From Phytopythium helicoides (taxonomy: Eukaryota; Oomycota; Peronosporomycetes; Pythiales; Pythiaceae), in assembly GCA_024867545.1 (NCBI GenBank), contig JANFNE010000007.1:186001-250000 (forward strand): a DNA stretch of 64,000 nucleotides, in the 5' to 3' direction. The notes below the pieces were generated by a model. The model made no database searches, had not been told where the DNA came from, and saw nothing but the letters and a program-made list of their open reading frames with translations. Below are positions 11,042-22,896 of this stretch, in pieces. Numbering within the stretch: the first letter of the stretch is position 1; each line of letters opens with the position of its first letter. The translations under genes were made by a program, and so were the position numbers.

Positions 11042-11632
11042 CTTGACATCCATTTTGCTTCATCATCTTCCTGGTCTCCTCCCATAGATCTTTGGTGAAC
11101 TCTTGCGAAAACATGATTTCGTCGGCTGGTCTGGTCGCACGGCACCATTGCAGCCCCGCGGTGGGCGTGGCTGCTCACGTTCACCACCCTCGCGTCCGGC
11201 GCCGCCTTCTTCAGCGACTCGAACAGGTACGCCGTGAGCGCGAAGTGGCCCAGGTGGTTGGTCGCGAACTGCCGCTCGTGGCCGTCCACCGTCAGCCCCA
11301 GTGGCACGGCCATGACGCCCGCGTTGTTGATGAGCAGGTGCAGCTTGTCGTGCGCCTTGGCAAAGTCGGTCGCAAACGCCTTGACACTCTGCTGGCTGCT
11401 CACGTCGAGCGTCATGGTCTCTACCTCACCTCCGTCGTCACCCGCCTCGCTGCGGATGCGAGCAGCAGCCTCCTCCGCCTTGGAGGCATTTCGGCATGCG
11501 AGAATGACATGAGCGCCGTGTTTGGCTAGCTGCAACGCCGCCTCGAAGCCGATGCCCGAGTTTCCTCCCGTGACGACGGCCGTTTTGCCCTTGAGCGACG
11601 GGATCGAGGCCGCTCCCCAGTTGGCGGGGTCA
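11039..11632 (-). pseudogene. Internally deleted short-chain dehydrogenase (SDR copy a)
   Basis: From about 11632 down to 11130 this is nearly identical to the SDR at 20.05 kb (TGGNSGIG cofactor loop, NNAGVM, SSHAHRG). It then jumps to a C-terminal remnant with FSQEFTKDLWEET-like coding and an ancestral TAG at 11039-11041, which matches the end of the 20 kb copy. About 390 bp are missing in between, including the YxxxK catalytic pair, and the frames no longer agree after the junction. The 5' homology begins just before PANWGAAS; the preceding residues are unrelated. It is a dead partial duplicate, inverted relative to its sister copy. Confidence 0.85.
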
Positions 11633-11639
11633 CATGCAA

Positions 11640-12290
11640 ATGCAGAGTAACAAAATGCAAATAGCGCGTGCAGATAAGGCTTCGGCACTCAAATCTACAG
11701 GTGGGTGGAAGAAGTCCTAAAATGCTGCCTTGGCGTCCATCATGTATGGAGCCGCTTCAACTTCCCACTTCCCCTCTCTAAAGCGTAGCCAAGCATTATC
11801 TTGGCTACGGACGTTCATGCGGCAAAAGATAAGGGAAAACCTAACAGAGTGAAAGATCAGGAAATCCAGCAGAGGGAACGCATTGAGGAGGAGGAGCACG
11901 ATGTGCCAGATCAACAATCTAACCGCCTATTATACTATTCTAGTGTACACAAATCGTCAGAGGAAACAGTCCAAGATCGGCATGACGACCTCCACGGTCG
12001 ATTCACCTTGTCGATTTAGCATCTCTCGTCCCGATGTTGCTGCAAATGATCATGACGACCCCAGCAGTTCCAAACATAAGTCCGGATCAGACGGCATCTA
12101 ATGATAGCAACTCGTCCCCGCAAGCTCCTAGTACATGATTTTTTAAGCACGCGTTTGATTGTGATTGTCGACGTGCTTTTTTCGGCCTTGCAGGACGCGT
12201 CCGCACTGTAGATCATCATCGCGGAACTTTGCCCACTACTCAGGAATACAGGCTGAATAACACGTTAGCCGAGCACCCCTTTGCCGATCG
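11640..12290. other. Intergenic region at duplication junction
   Basis: Lies between the gutted SDR copy and GPCR copy 2. Homology to GPCR copy 1 starts abruptly at about 12289, right at the GPCR copy 2 ATG. A 66-codon minus-strand open frame (11917..11717) has a hydrophobic N-terminal half but no ATG start there and no recognised domain. No terminal inverted repeats or transposase are visible. Confidence 0.5.
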
Positions 12291-15093
12291 ATGGCTTACC
12301 CTCCCAACTACTTCCTCGGCACCTGCCTCGATGAGGCGTGGGTGCAAGACATGGAAACAAGTCTTGGCGTTGTGGCCGGAGAGCGTGGAGAAGATGGAAG
12401 TCTCCTGAACCCGCTGCTTACACCGGCTCGGCAATATCCGCGCTATCGTGTACGTCGTTTTCTCCTCGTTCCAGCTTTTGATCGGCGACACTAATCGGAC
12501 GGACTGACTACCTAACGTGCTGAATATTCGATACACACAGATCGATGATGATCGGACAGCTTCATCAAAGGCGTACTCATCAAGCTGTCTCGGCGATAGT
12601 ATGAGCTTTTTCGGTGCACGTCCTCGTGCGAACGATTCATCATCCAACATCGCTGGCTCGGTCGTGGTTGACAAGAGCTCCTGGGTCACACACGCACTCG
12701 CATCGGCTGTATTTGCGATCCTCGCTCAAGAGCTCGTCGGCTACGACGTCTCGATGTTAGTGGGAGGTGTCGAGTCGAGTATCACACAACGCATGTCGTC
12801 TGTTGGCGCGGGGATCTGTACACCGACCCACGTCAACATCGAAGTGTGGGAAACGAGTATCCTAGACTACCTCGAAGTGTACACGAACGAGTCGTACAGT
12901 CCTGGCGATGTCGGCTATTTTGGACAGTCGGGTCTATATACCACGAACGATTTTGTCGTGGACGGCACGAACGCTTCCATCTACTCACCGACGTTTTACG
13001 CCGACTTTTGGAAGGACTTCGTGTCAAACGAGGCGCTACTGAACGCTACGAGAGTGTCGATTCTGACGAATAATGCAGATGCATACCCGCCGTCCGATAA
13101 TGGTTGCCTCGATGACTCCGGTATGGGATGCAGAGACGCCTGTGCGAAATCAGAGGCGTGCACATTGCGTGAGGCTGATGGGAAAGAATGCATGGTGGTG
13201 ATCATGATGTACGATAGCTACGATCGCGGGTATCTTCAGGCGACGATGTCGAATCTGGGTATACCAGCCTATTTCTGCTTTCTTGGTTATGACGGTGCAA
13301 TCGCTTATGTGCTTGATGCGAAGGAGAACGGTCAGCCTGTCGTATTTTACCATTATGAGCCAGATGTGTTCCACCAAGCACATCCAAAACAATTCAAACG
13401 TATTTACTTACCCCAACCGCTACCTGAAGATGTTCTTGTGAATACTGGTACATTTGGTGAGCTCGGCTACGGTAATGCCACGACGAATCCCGTGGCAGTC
13501 GATTTTCCGATGACCACACTGAAAAAGTATGCTGCCTCCAGTATCTCCGCCTTGCCAATCGGCTCCTTCTTATCGCGTTTCAGCATAACTAGTCTCCACA
13601 TTCGAGCATTGCTGACAAACTACGTCACGTTCTCGGCTGATGCTAGTACTCCGGATCCAGCCTTCAGTGCTGCTTGTCAGTGGGTTAAAGCAAACTACGC
13701 GACTTGGAACAAGTGGATAGAGCCATTGCCCTTATGCACCCTCGATGAGTACATGACGTACTCAATCTCAGGTTGCAATGACACATCCAGCACTAGGGTG
13801 ATCGAATTCAGCTGGATCACACCTGATCCAGAAAACGCGTCACTTCCCTACGCGTGTGATGGTGGAGAAATGACTCTTCCTACTCCCATCATCACGAGCA
13901 GAACTTGCGAATGGCTCGAGTCGTATGTGAGAACATGGGAAGTTTGGATCGACACCAAGCCACAGTGCGATGCCTCTTTCTACACATATACCGTGTCATC
14001 GTGCGATTCTTCTGCAATGCGCACTGTCCACTACGTATGGATTCTAGAATCGACAACGAATTCGACCCTATCTGCCGAATGTGAAGGGGGAATCAGTTTA
14101 CCGAGCGATGTGCAGATCGGGTGCGAGTACGTTCCGGTGGACTCTCCGATTACATCAGTGATCGCTGCACTGGCTGGTATTCTCTCCCTCTTCTTGCTAG
14201 CTGCTATGGTCTTTGTATATCATTATCGAGGCGAACCGATCATCAAACGATCGCAGTTCGAGCTCTTGGAAATCATGATTGTCGGTGGATTCTTCACGGC
14301 GGGTGCCACCGTCGCGTACGCTGGCCGACCGAGCAACCTGTTGTGTGGTCTTCGTCCAATCTTGATCTCCTTTGGCTTCACGACCATTTTCGGGTCACTA
14401 GTGGTCAAATCGCTTCGTGTGTACCGCGTTTTCATGAGGAAGGCCATGAAGCGGTCAACGGTGCCACTTCGATTGATGCTCAAAGGTCTTGTTCTCTTTT
14501 ATCTCATCGACATTGGTATCTTCATCGTGTGGTTCACTGCCGACTTCCCTGGACCACGAATAGCAACGATCGATTCGAGAGAGTTCCCGGGTGAAGTGGA
14601 CCAAATCTCGTGCAGCTCGTCAAGCTTCACGTTCTCTGCTTTGCTCATGCTGTGGAAGGCTGGACTTCTCTTTGCCGGGTTGTACCTATCGTTCCTCATC
14701 CGCAACGTGTCGGTGGACTTCCAAGAGTCGTTTTGGATTTTCAGCTCTGCGGTGGTGGTATTGTTCGCGTGTTTGGTGATCATACCGTTGGCGTATTTGG
14801 TGGAGTTGAGCGCGTCAGCTTTTTACGTGTTTTTGGCGGGCATGCTTTTGATGTGCACGTTGATGGTGATGGCACTGATGCTGGCTCCTAAGCTTCTTCG
14901 GCTTCACGAAGCTGATACTGGTTCAAAGTTCAGCTCAGCTTCGTCATCGACGTCACTTGTGGAAAAAGGGGCTGGCTCCTTTGTGAGAAGATTAACCTCC
15001 AAGGCCTCGCAAAAGTTGCCATCTCAGTCGAGCAGCAAGTATATGGTCCACGCCATACACAAAAGTCCATCAAAGACAGTGATCAAAGATTAA
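12291..15093 (+). CDS. Class C GPCR with solute-binding-like ectodomain, copy 2
   Basis: Exons 12291..12449 and 12541..15093, with a 91-nt intron (donor GTACGT, acceptor ACACAG, phase 0), give 903 residues. Layout: osmolyte-binding-like ectodomain about 60-430, tandem Cys-rich repeats about 432-505 and 507-585, seven-helix class C core about 588-840, Ser/Thr-rich tail to 903. Differences from copy 1 are a handful of substitutions, apart from the tail after LRLHEA, which is clearly diverged. No signal peptide follows the ATG, and homology to copy 1 ends at this ATG, so copy 2 may have lost its signal exon and promoter in the rearrangement. It is otherwise fully open. Confidence 0.8.
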
Positions 15094-15548
15094 TTTTGTT
15101 AGAGGACCCGTTCTCTTGTGAATACCATTTATCAATCAAGAAAACTTCATGCTCTGTTACCCAAGTTCGGTCAAAAAGAGTTTTTCCTATTGAGTACGCA
15201 AATCTCGCTCGGCTGGTTGCCTTCATTCCGAGTAAGTCCTCACATCAAACCTATTCAAAAGAATAATAAAGTCCCTTGGTTCTCAATGCGTGCTTTTGGT
15301 TTTGAAGAAGAAAAGCCAATCCTCTCTCTTTTTTGCAAATATCAATACGTATCAGCCTCGAAGCGATTTGTGTGCACGAGAAGTAGCTGGTAGATTAAGG
15401 CTATTTTCATGCCGTTTCGTTTGTCGGTCAGCATCGGCTCACGCCAACTAGTAACGACTGTGAAACCACCGCCTATTCAGCAACAGCCAACATTTTCGTC
15501 GATCCCTGGAAGGTCTGTCAACAGGTGGTGAGCATTATTCGCGCACAC
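15094..15548. other. Intergenic region between GPCR copies 2 and 3
   Basis: AT-rich and without recognised features. It should contain the terminator of GPCR copy 2 and the promoter of copy 3. Confidence 0.5.
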
Positions 15549-18147
15549 ATGGCACGTCTGCTGCATGGTTTAGCGCTCGTCTGGGTCAGTCTTCAGGGAT
15601 CGGCAGCGCTCTCGCCGACTTTCAGTTTGGGGACTTGCTTGAACGAAGCATGGATCACAGAGATGCAGGAAATGCTTGGCGTTGGCAGCACCATAAACTT
15701 TTCCCCTCCACATGGGTCTGCATCAAGCGTTGAAAGCTCGCTCTTTGTGGACATGGGCAACTGGGACACGCATGAGCTCACATCGTGGGTGTCTGCTATC
15801 CTCGCCCAAGAAGTTGTACGTTCCAATACGGTTTTTGTAGAAACGTGGGTGATCGCTAACGTTGTAGGCATGATTCAGATCGGATATGATGTTTCCGTTA
15901 TCTATGGTGGAATTGGTGTCAACATCGCTGAACGCATGGAGTTGGTTGGTGCTGGATGATGGACACCAATGCATGTCAATATGGAAACGTGGACCGCAAA
16001 TCTCGGTTCCAATTTGGAGCGGTACGCAAATGAATCATATTGGATTGGAGACGTTGGATATTTTGGACGGTTTGGACTCTACACGACCCACCACTTCGTT
16101 CAGCAAGGAATGAATGAATGAGTCCATCTACTTGCTTCCATTCTACGCAGACTTCTGGCGAGACTACACCACAAATGAAGCGCTAATCAACGCGACGAGG
16201 GTCTCGATATTAACGGATATCTCCGATTATTTTCCTCCTGCTGAAAATGGCTGTCCAGAGTCAGATTGGGGGTGTGAAGGTGCATGCGAAAGATCTGAGG
16301 CGTGCACTTTGCGAGAAGTAGAAGGAGCAGAGTGTATGGTCGTGGTCATGATGTACAGTTACTTTGACGGAGGCTACTTGCAAGCTGTTTTATCGAATCT
16401 TGGCTTCCCAGCCTACTTTTGCTTTCTTGGTTACCTGGGTACCATTCAATATGCAGTCGAAGCAATGAATAACGAACGCCCGTATTATTGTTTGACTGTG
16501 AAACAGAGTTGATATTTCAAGCGTATCCTGGCAAGTTTGACCGGGTATTTCTACCGAAATCACAACCTGATAAAGTTCGAGTTGCCACGGGAACATTTGG
16601 AGAGCTTGGGTTTGGCAATGCGACGACGAATCCTGTAGCTGTAGACTTTCCTCTGGTGACGCTGAACGAGTATGGAGCGAATATTCTTGTAGGGTCACCG
16701 ATTGCGCTGTTTGCTTCACGTTTCACCCTTTCTGACGTCGATATTCGAGAGTTATTGATCGAATATGCCAATTTATCGTCGGATTCAAGTCATTCTGATC
16801 CCTACTTCAGTTCTGCTTGTCAATACGCGGACGGATCGATCCTCTTCCTCTGTGCTCAATTAGAGAGCACATGACACACAATATCAGGCTGCAATGGCTC
16901 GTCAAGTGTCCGAACTGTCGATTATAACTGGATTATTCCCAACGCAGCAAATGAATCCCTGCCGGATGCTTGTGACGGCGGAACTTCCGCCGCCGCTAGT
17001 AACAAGCCGAGACTGTTCCTGGTTGAAAACTTACAAGCGGAGCTGGGAGAACTGGATTTACACAAAACCTCGTTGCGATGCCTCCTTCTACACATATACT
17101 GTGTCATCGTGCGATTCTTCTGCAACACGCACCGTCCACTACGTATGGATGCTAGAATCGACAACGAATTCGACCCTGTCTGCAGAATGTGAAGGAGGAA
17201 GTAGTTTACCGAGCGATGTGCAGATCGGATGCGAGTACGTTCCGGTGGACTCTCCGATTACATCAGTGATTGCTGCACTGGCTAGTATTCTCGCCCTCTT
17301 CTTGATGGCTGCTATGGTCTTTGTATATCATTATCGAGACGAACCGATCATCAAACGATCGCAGTTTGAGCTCCTGGAAATCATGATCGTCGGTGGATTC
17401 TTCACGGCGGGTGCCACCGTCGCGTACGCTGGCCGACCGAGCAACTTGTTGTGTGGTCTTCGTCCAATCTTGATTTCCTCTGGCTTCACGACCATTTTCG
17501 GGTCACTGGTGGTCAAATCGCTTCGTGTATACCGCGTCTTCATGAGGAAGGCCATGAAGCGGTCAACGGTGCCACTTCGATTGATGCTCAAAGGTCTCGT
17601 TCTCTTTTATCTCATCGACATTGGTATCTTCATCGTGTGGTTCACTGCCGACTTCCCTGGACCACGAATAGCAACGGTCGATTCGAGAGAGTTCCCGGGT
17701 GAGGTGGACCAAATTTCGTGCAGCTCGTCAAGTTTCACGTTCTCTGCTTTGCTCATGCTGTGGAAGGCTGGACTTCTCTTTGCCGGGTTGTATCTATCGT
17801 TCCTCATCCGCAACGTGTCGGTGGACTTCCAAGAGTCGTTTTGGATCTTCAGCTCTGCGGTGGTGGTATTGTTCGCGTGTTTGGTGATCATACCGTTGGC
17901 GTATCTGGTGGATTTGAGTGCATCTGCTTTTTACGTGTTTTTGGCGGGCATGCTTTTGATGTGCACGTTGATGGTGATGGCACTGATGCTGACTCCGAAG
18001 CTTCTTCGACTCCACGAAGTCGAGACAAGCTTGAAGACGTCTTCATTTTCGCTTGAGGCTACTAGAAAGAAGAGTTCCTTGGCCTCGTTTTCGTCGAGTC
18101 TAGCCAAAAAGACGAGCAAGGTCGTTGTTAGTCCATCTCGTTACTAG
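15549..18147 (+). pseudogene. Class C GPCR copy 3, interrupted
   Basis: Starts with a clear signal peptide (MARLLHGLALVWVSLQGS) followed by SLGTCLNEAW, the part missing in copies 1 and 2. A 63-nt intron (15816..15878, GTACGT/TTCAG, phase 0) restores EV|IGYDVS. After that come an in-frame TGA at 15957, a 4-bp ATGA duplication near 16110, and frame changes near 16490, 16840 and 16975 with part of Cys-rich repeat 1 lost. From about 17075 to 18010 (Cys-rich repeat 2 and all seven helices) the sequence is almost identical to copies 1 and 2, whereas the 5' half is clearly diverged. The 417-residue open 3' part could still be expressed only if initiated internally. The stop codon and duplication argue for a real pseudogene. 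Confidence 0.8.
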
Positions 18148-18229
18148 TATATATTTTTTCGCCAAATCGTTGGACGCAAAATCAATTGTGAATTCGGTAA
18201 TCGTTGTGAAGTTCACTGAAAGAGTGCAG

Positions 18230-19147
18230 TTATGTTTCGAAGTCTAATCCTGCAAGCTGCTCGCTGAGCAACCAGAGTTTTGCGCCGGCTGATTGTGACT
18301 GGGCTTGCCGAGAGGGCGACTCTATCTTGGGGTATCCACGCAGTCCGCCCCACCCGTCCGGGCCAATCAGCTCACCGCCTTGAATACTCTGGTTTGTTGC
18401 AGCAAATAACGTCGGAAGTGCTCCCATTTCGCAAAGGGTGAGAGTGCCAGCAGTTTAAACGAAATTCTCCAAAACCAGTCCGGGTTGCTGGCGTCACTCG
18501 ACTTGGCGAGCAGGTCGGTCGCGGTGGTACCTGGATGGCAAGCGACCGCAATGACTCCGCTGCCTGCGGCTCTTCGATTCAGCTCGAGCGTGAACAGGAT
18601 GTTGCACAGCTTGGAATTGGTGTACACGAGACGCTGGTTGTACTTGCTTGGATCGGTCACCACGATATTGTCCTCGTCAAAAGTGACGGCATGGCGATGC
18701 ACCATGCTGCTGACATTCACGACACGAGCGTCTGGTGCAGCACTCTTGAGCCTGTGAAACAGCCGCGCCGTCAACGCAAAATGTCCGAGGTGGTTGGTCG
18801 CGAATTGTTTCTCGATGCCGTCCACCGTCAGCTGGAAGGGCCCACCCATAACACCAGGCGTTGTTCACGAGCAGATTCAGGCGGTCGTGAGAGGCCTTGA
18901 ACTGCTCCGAGAAGCTCCGAACACTGCTCAAGTCGCTCAAGTCGAGTTTCATGAACTCCACCGATCCCCGGTTTTCTTCGTTTGACAGCAAAACGCGCAG
19001 CTCGCGCTCGGCGTTTGTGCCTCGCAGCTCGTCTCGACACGCCAGCACCACGTGTGCGCCTCGCCTTGCTAGCTGCAGCGCTGTCTGCAGTCCGAGCCCC
19101 GCATTCGCGCCCGTCACGATCGCCGTCTTGCCCACCAGCGACTGCAT
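18230..19147 (-). pseudogene. Short-chain dehydrogenase with two frame breaks (SDR copy b)
   Basis: ATG at 19147 opens MQSLVGKTAIVTGANAGLG, a classical Rossmann nucleotide-binding loop. The sequence then reads NNAGVMGGPFQL only if one base is dropped near 18857, and continues with YTNSK (catalytic YxxxK) and CHPG. A second one-base shift near 18430 moves the frame to MGALPTLFAAT and the usual C-terminus, ending at 18230. The protein would be about 305 residues, close to WWOX/retinol-dehydrogenase-like SDRs. It is diverged from the other two SDR copies. No nonsense substitutions are seen, so the breaks could also be sequence errors. Confidence 0.75.
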
Positions 19148-20049
19148 AGCAGCTAGATTTGTAAATACCGATCGCGCTGGTCGTGGATGACAATGAACAC
19201 TAACTACGTCACTTCAAATCTGCTTATCACATTAGAGCTCAATGGAGTTTAGACGCCCCCTTTGTCTGGAAAAAGTTTGGTCCGTTGGATGCCACTCATG
19301 CTACACATGGACCAACATCATAGGGTTCGGCCGAGAACGGCTAGCTGTTCATCATTTGTTAGTTTGAAAGATCTCGCTGCCCTTCCGCTCCAGAAAATCC
19401 CCGCGACTGGTGCTGTTCGCAGCCACAGCAAGCAATGTCGAGAACGGAGATTTCTCAGGCCCTGTAGCATTCTTGGCTACATGTGGATCTCACAGGACCG
19501 AGAAACCGGCAAAGGCTTAGCTTTTAGTCAAGTTGCCAGTTAATACGAGTGCTCACGATTGACTTGATCCTCTTTTTAGGAATTGATTGGGGTTGATACC
19601 ATATCATATTGCGCTTTGGTCTCATGTTGCTGCACACCGAGCCGTCGCATTGCAGACAGAGACAGCAAAAAAAGCATCAAGAAGGCAGATTATCCAGCAA
19701 CGTTTCATCAAAAAGACAGGAGGATAAGTGAGTTGTAATGCCCAGCACCTTCCAGCTCAATCAGCTAGCGACGCCAAACCAATCATCCAAGCCGAGAACG
19801 ACTGGTGGGCCGGGCCGACAAGACAATCAGGCTGCAAAGCCCAAGCCGAGCTTGCCCTCGAGAACATTGCTCTTGAACGTTGGAACCAGTGATGGCCTCT
19901 CAACTCTTTAATCATTGCACAGCGCCATTTAGCTACCAGTTCCACTGACACAGCACCAGTTCCACCCTGGATTACGGCTCCCACTCGATGCGTCATCAGC
20001 CGCCGCCCTTGCGCGCCGTCCCGCTCACTTGCGCTTCTTCCTTTTGGCC
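19148..20049. other. Intergenic region between divergent SDR copies
   Basis: About 0.9 kb between two divergently transcribed SDR genes, so it should carry both promoters. Only short open frames occur, none with a recognisable domain. Confidence 0.5.
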
Positions 20050-21029
20050 ATGAGCAGCTCCACGCCCCGCGACGTCCCCGCCAACTGGGGAGCGGCCTCG
20101 ATCCCGTCGCTCAAGGGCAAAACGGCCGTCGTCACAGGCGGAAACTCAGGCATCGGCTTCGAGGCGGCGCTGCAACTAGCCAAACACGGCGCTCACGTCA
20201 TTCTCGCGTGTCGAAACGCCTCCAAGGCGGAGGAGGCCGCTGCTCGCATCCGCAGCGAGGCAGGCGACGACGGAGGCGAGGTCGAGACCATGACGCTTGA
20301 CGTGAGCAGCCAGCAGAGTGTCAAGGCGTTCGCGGCCGACTTCGCCAAGGCGCACGACAAGCTGCACCTGCTCATCAACAACGCGGGCGTCATGGCCGTG
20401 CCGCTGGGGCTGACAGTGGACGGCCACGAGCGGCAGTTCGCGACCAACCACCTGGGCCACTTCGCGCTCACGGGGGACCTGTTCGAGTCGCTGAAGAGAG
20501 CGGCGCCGGACGCGAGGGTGGTGAATGTTAGCAGCCACGCCCACCGCGGGGCTGCAGTGGTGCCGCGCGACCAGATCATGGTCACAGACGAGCGCAAGTA
20601 CTCGCCCAACACGGCCTACGCGCAGTCCAAGCTCTACAACCTGCTCTTCTCCATGGAGCTCAAGCGCCGCATGGACGCGGCTGGGGTCACCGGCGTCAGC
20701 GCGGTGACGTGCCACCCGGGCTTCACGAGCACCTAACCTCGCCACCGCGCCGTCGACCGAGAACGGATGGCTGCTTGGCACGTTCTTCAAGATCGCGACC
20801 ATGCTCCCTCTTTGGCAGGACGCCGCGACTGGCGCATTGCCCACGCTGTACGCGGCTGTAGGTAGTAACGTTGAGAGCGGAGACTACTACGGCCCTGGTG
20901 GCTTCCAGGCGCTCTGGGGTCCTCCCAAGCTTGAGAAGCCTGCGAAGGCTGCGTTTTCGGAGGAGATTCGCCAAGGACCTGTGGGAGGAGAGCGAGAAGC
21001 TGGCCAACATCAAGTTCGACGTCAAGTAG
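20050..21029 (+). pseudogene. Short-chain dehydrogenase with two frame breaks (SDR copy c)
   Basis: Starts MSSSTPRDVPANWG at the ATG at 20050. It carries TGGNSGIG (NADP loop), NNAGVM, YAQSK (catalytic YxxxK) and CHPGFTST, then hits a stop at about 20734. Dropping one base there gives NLATAPSTENGWLLG and continues to PKLEKPAKAAFSEE. A second one-base shift near 20965 gives FAKDLWEESEKLA and a TAG at 21027. Restored length would be about 325 residues. The first 170 codons are nearly identical to the fragment at 11.1-11.6 kb. It is the most complete of the three SDRs; with only two indels and no nonsense change, an assembly error remains possible. Confidence 0.75.
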
Positions 21030-21167
21030 GTCGGTGCGTGGTGCCCACGAGTGGCTCAACGCGTTTGAATAGCTCAATGGATCCATGGTGATGATGGTGG
21101 TGGTGTTATTGACTTTTGACATTGGTGCTCGGTTCAATTCCTTGATCAAGAGTGCTGTTGCTACAAC

Positions 21168-22896
21168 TTACTGGCTGCCAGGAATGGACTGGTACAGCCC
21201 TCGATGACGAGAGCGACGGCGGTTGTTCAGAGTCGCGAACAATCCAGCCACAAGAACCACCAGTGCACATCCAACGAACGTCCACAGCGAGAAAGCATGA
21301 GCTTGGGTGGCGCTAACTGGTGAAGACACGCCCATGCTGACAACCCCCGAAACCTTGTTGTCGGCGATGACGCCGGCCGCTACCAGTTCGGACGTGTCGA
21401 TCGGATACTCGAATCCGCTGCACGCCTCCTCACCGTAGAGGAAGCACTCAAACATGTGCAGCGCGTGCAGGGGACGCACGGCTGGCACCATGTGCCCGGC
21501 ACCCTTGACCGTTCGGAACGCAAGTCCGTCGTACTGCTGCACGTAGCCTGCAATCTGCTCGTCGGGGCCGAACCAAGCCTTCCAGGGCTCCACTTCCGTC
21601 AGGTTGAGGCCCTCCTCCGAGATCCAGCGCTCGGTGCCCATGAAGTTGACGACCGAGTCGGCGTCGCCGCTGTAGATGAGCGCCTTGAGCCCGCGGCCGA
21701 GAATGTTGCGGTACTTGGGCAGCGAGGTGGGAGCGCGGCGGAACACATGGGACACATCGTGCTTGCAGTCGACCCACTCGACCGGAGCACCTCAACGTGA
21801 AGCGCTTCCTGGACTTCGGGTCTGTTGAGTAGGTTGTACGTGAACGTATCCGCGCACGGACCAACGACTTCGCGCTTCGCCACATTCGTCACCGAGCTTG
21901 AGATCCGAAGTGTCGGCCAGTGCAGCGTTGAACTTGGCAATACGGTCGTTGTGGTGCACGAGCAGAGCGGCCTCCTGGCCGCTGTTCAGCAAACACACGT
22001 CCCCGTAGATGTAGTAGTGGTTGAAGTTGTCCGCGCTCGCACTGGCGAAAGCTCGGGCGACAGCATTTGCACAGCTCTCTGAGCAGTTGTCGTCCGAGAA
22101 CATGCAATGCGACGAGTCTCCGTCGCAGAAGTCGTCACGAACCGAGCGGTGAGTCTGGCGCGAGATCAGCGCGTGGGTCTCGTAATAGTCCAGGTAGGCG
22201 CTGCCGTCAATCACGTTGTCGGTCAACGGGTTGCCAATCGCGAAGCCCTTGAGGTTGACGCCCTCGATCGGGTCCTCCACGAGGCGGTTCACGAGGAACG
22301 GGATGTACATGCCTGCATAGCTCTCGCCCGTGATGTAGAAGTCGCGGTCCTTGAGCTCCGGGTACTTGTCGAAGAAGACAGGTAAGGAAGGTGTGCAGCC
22401 GGTCGGCGACCACATCATCGTTGTAGTAGTCCGAGCCGCCGTCCTGGACGTCCCCGCTGAAGCCGACGCCTGCAGGCGAGTCGACCCAGACGACGTTGGC
22501 CTTGCGGTTCCACGCGTACGGGTTGAGGCGGACGGTGGCGTCCGGCTGGGCCACGAACGGTCCGTTCTCAGTGAGGAAGCCGCTCGAGGACGCGCAGCCA
22601 GGCCCGCCATTGAGCCACAGCACGATCGGGTCGCTGCTCGGGTCGTCCTTGGACTCGGTGTACCAGTAGAACAGCCGCTCCTGTGTGTCGGTGGGGAGAT
22701 GGAGCTGGCCGGCAAAGTGGTCGAACGGCACGTGTTCTCTCGAGACGCCGGGGAGGGACTCCACCTGGTGCTCGTTGCGCAGCTGTTGGCTCTGCTCGTG
22801 GTGGTCGTGCAGGCGGAAGTGGGGCACGATCGGCACCGCCGCAGCGAGCGAGGACGCGCCCAGCGCGAGAGCAGATGCCGCAGCTGTCGTCTGCAT
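21168..22896 (-). pseudogene. Serine carboxypeptidase (S10) with three frame breaks
   Basis: ATG at 22896 opens a signal peptide (TTAAASALALGASSLAAA). The S10 landmarks follow: WLNGGPGCASSSGF (oxyanion), GESYAGMYIP (catalytic Ser), YSGDADSVVNFMG (catalytic Asp) and KGAGHMVPAVRP (catalytic His). The C-terminus has a transmembrane helix (ALVVLVAGLFATL) and a basic tail, suggesting a Kex1-like membrane-tethered enzyme. The frame has to change near 22383 (before FFDKYPELKD), near 21890 (after the GDECGE region) and near 21785 (before VDCKHDVSHVF). No intron fits these points. All catalytic residues are present and no nonsense substitutions are seen, so it is either a recent pseudogene or a gene with consensus indels. 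Confidence 0.8.
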
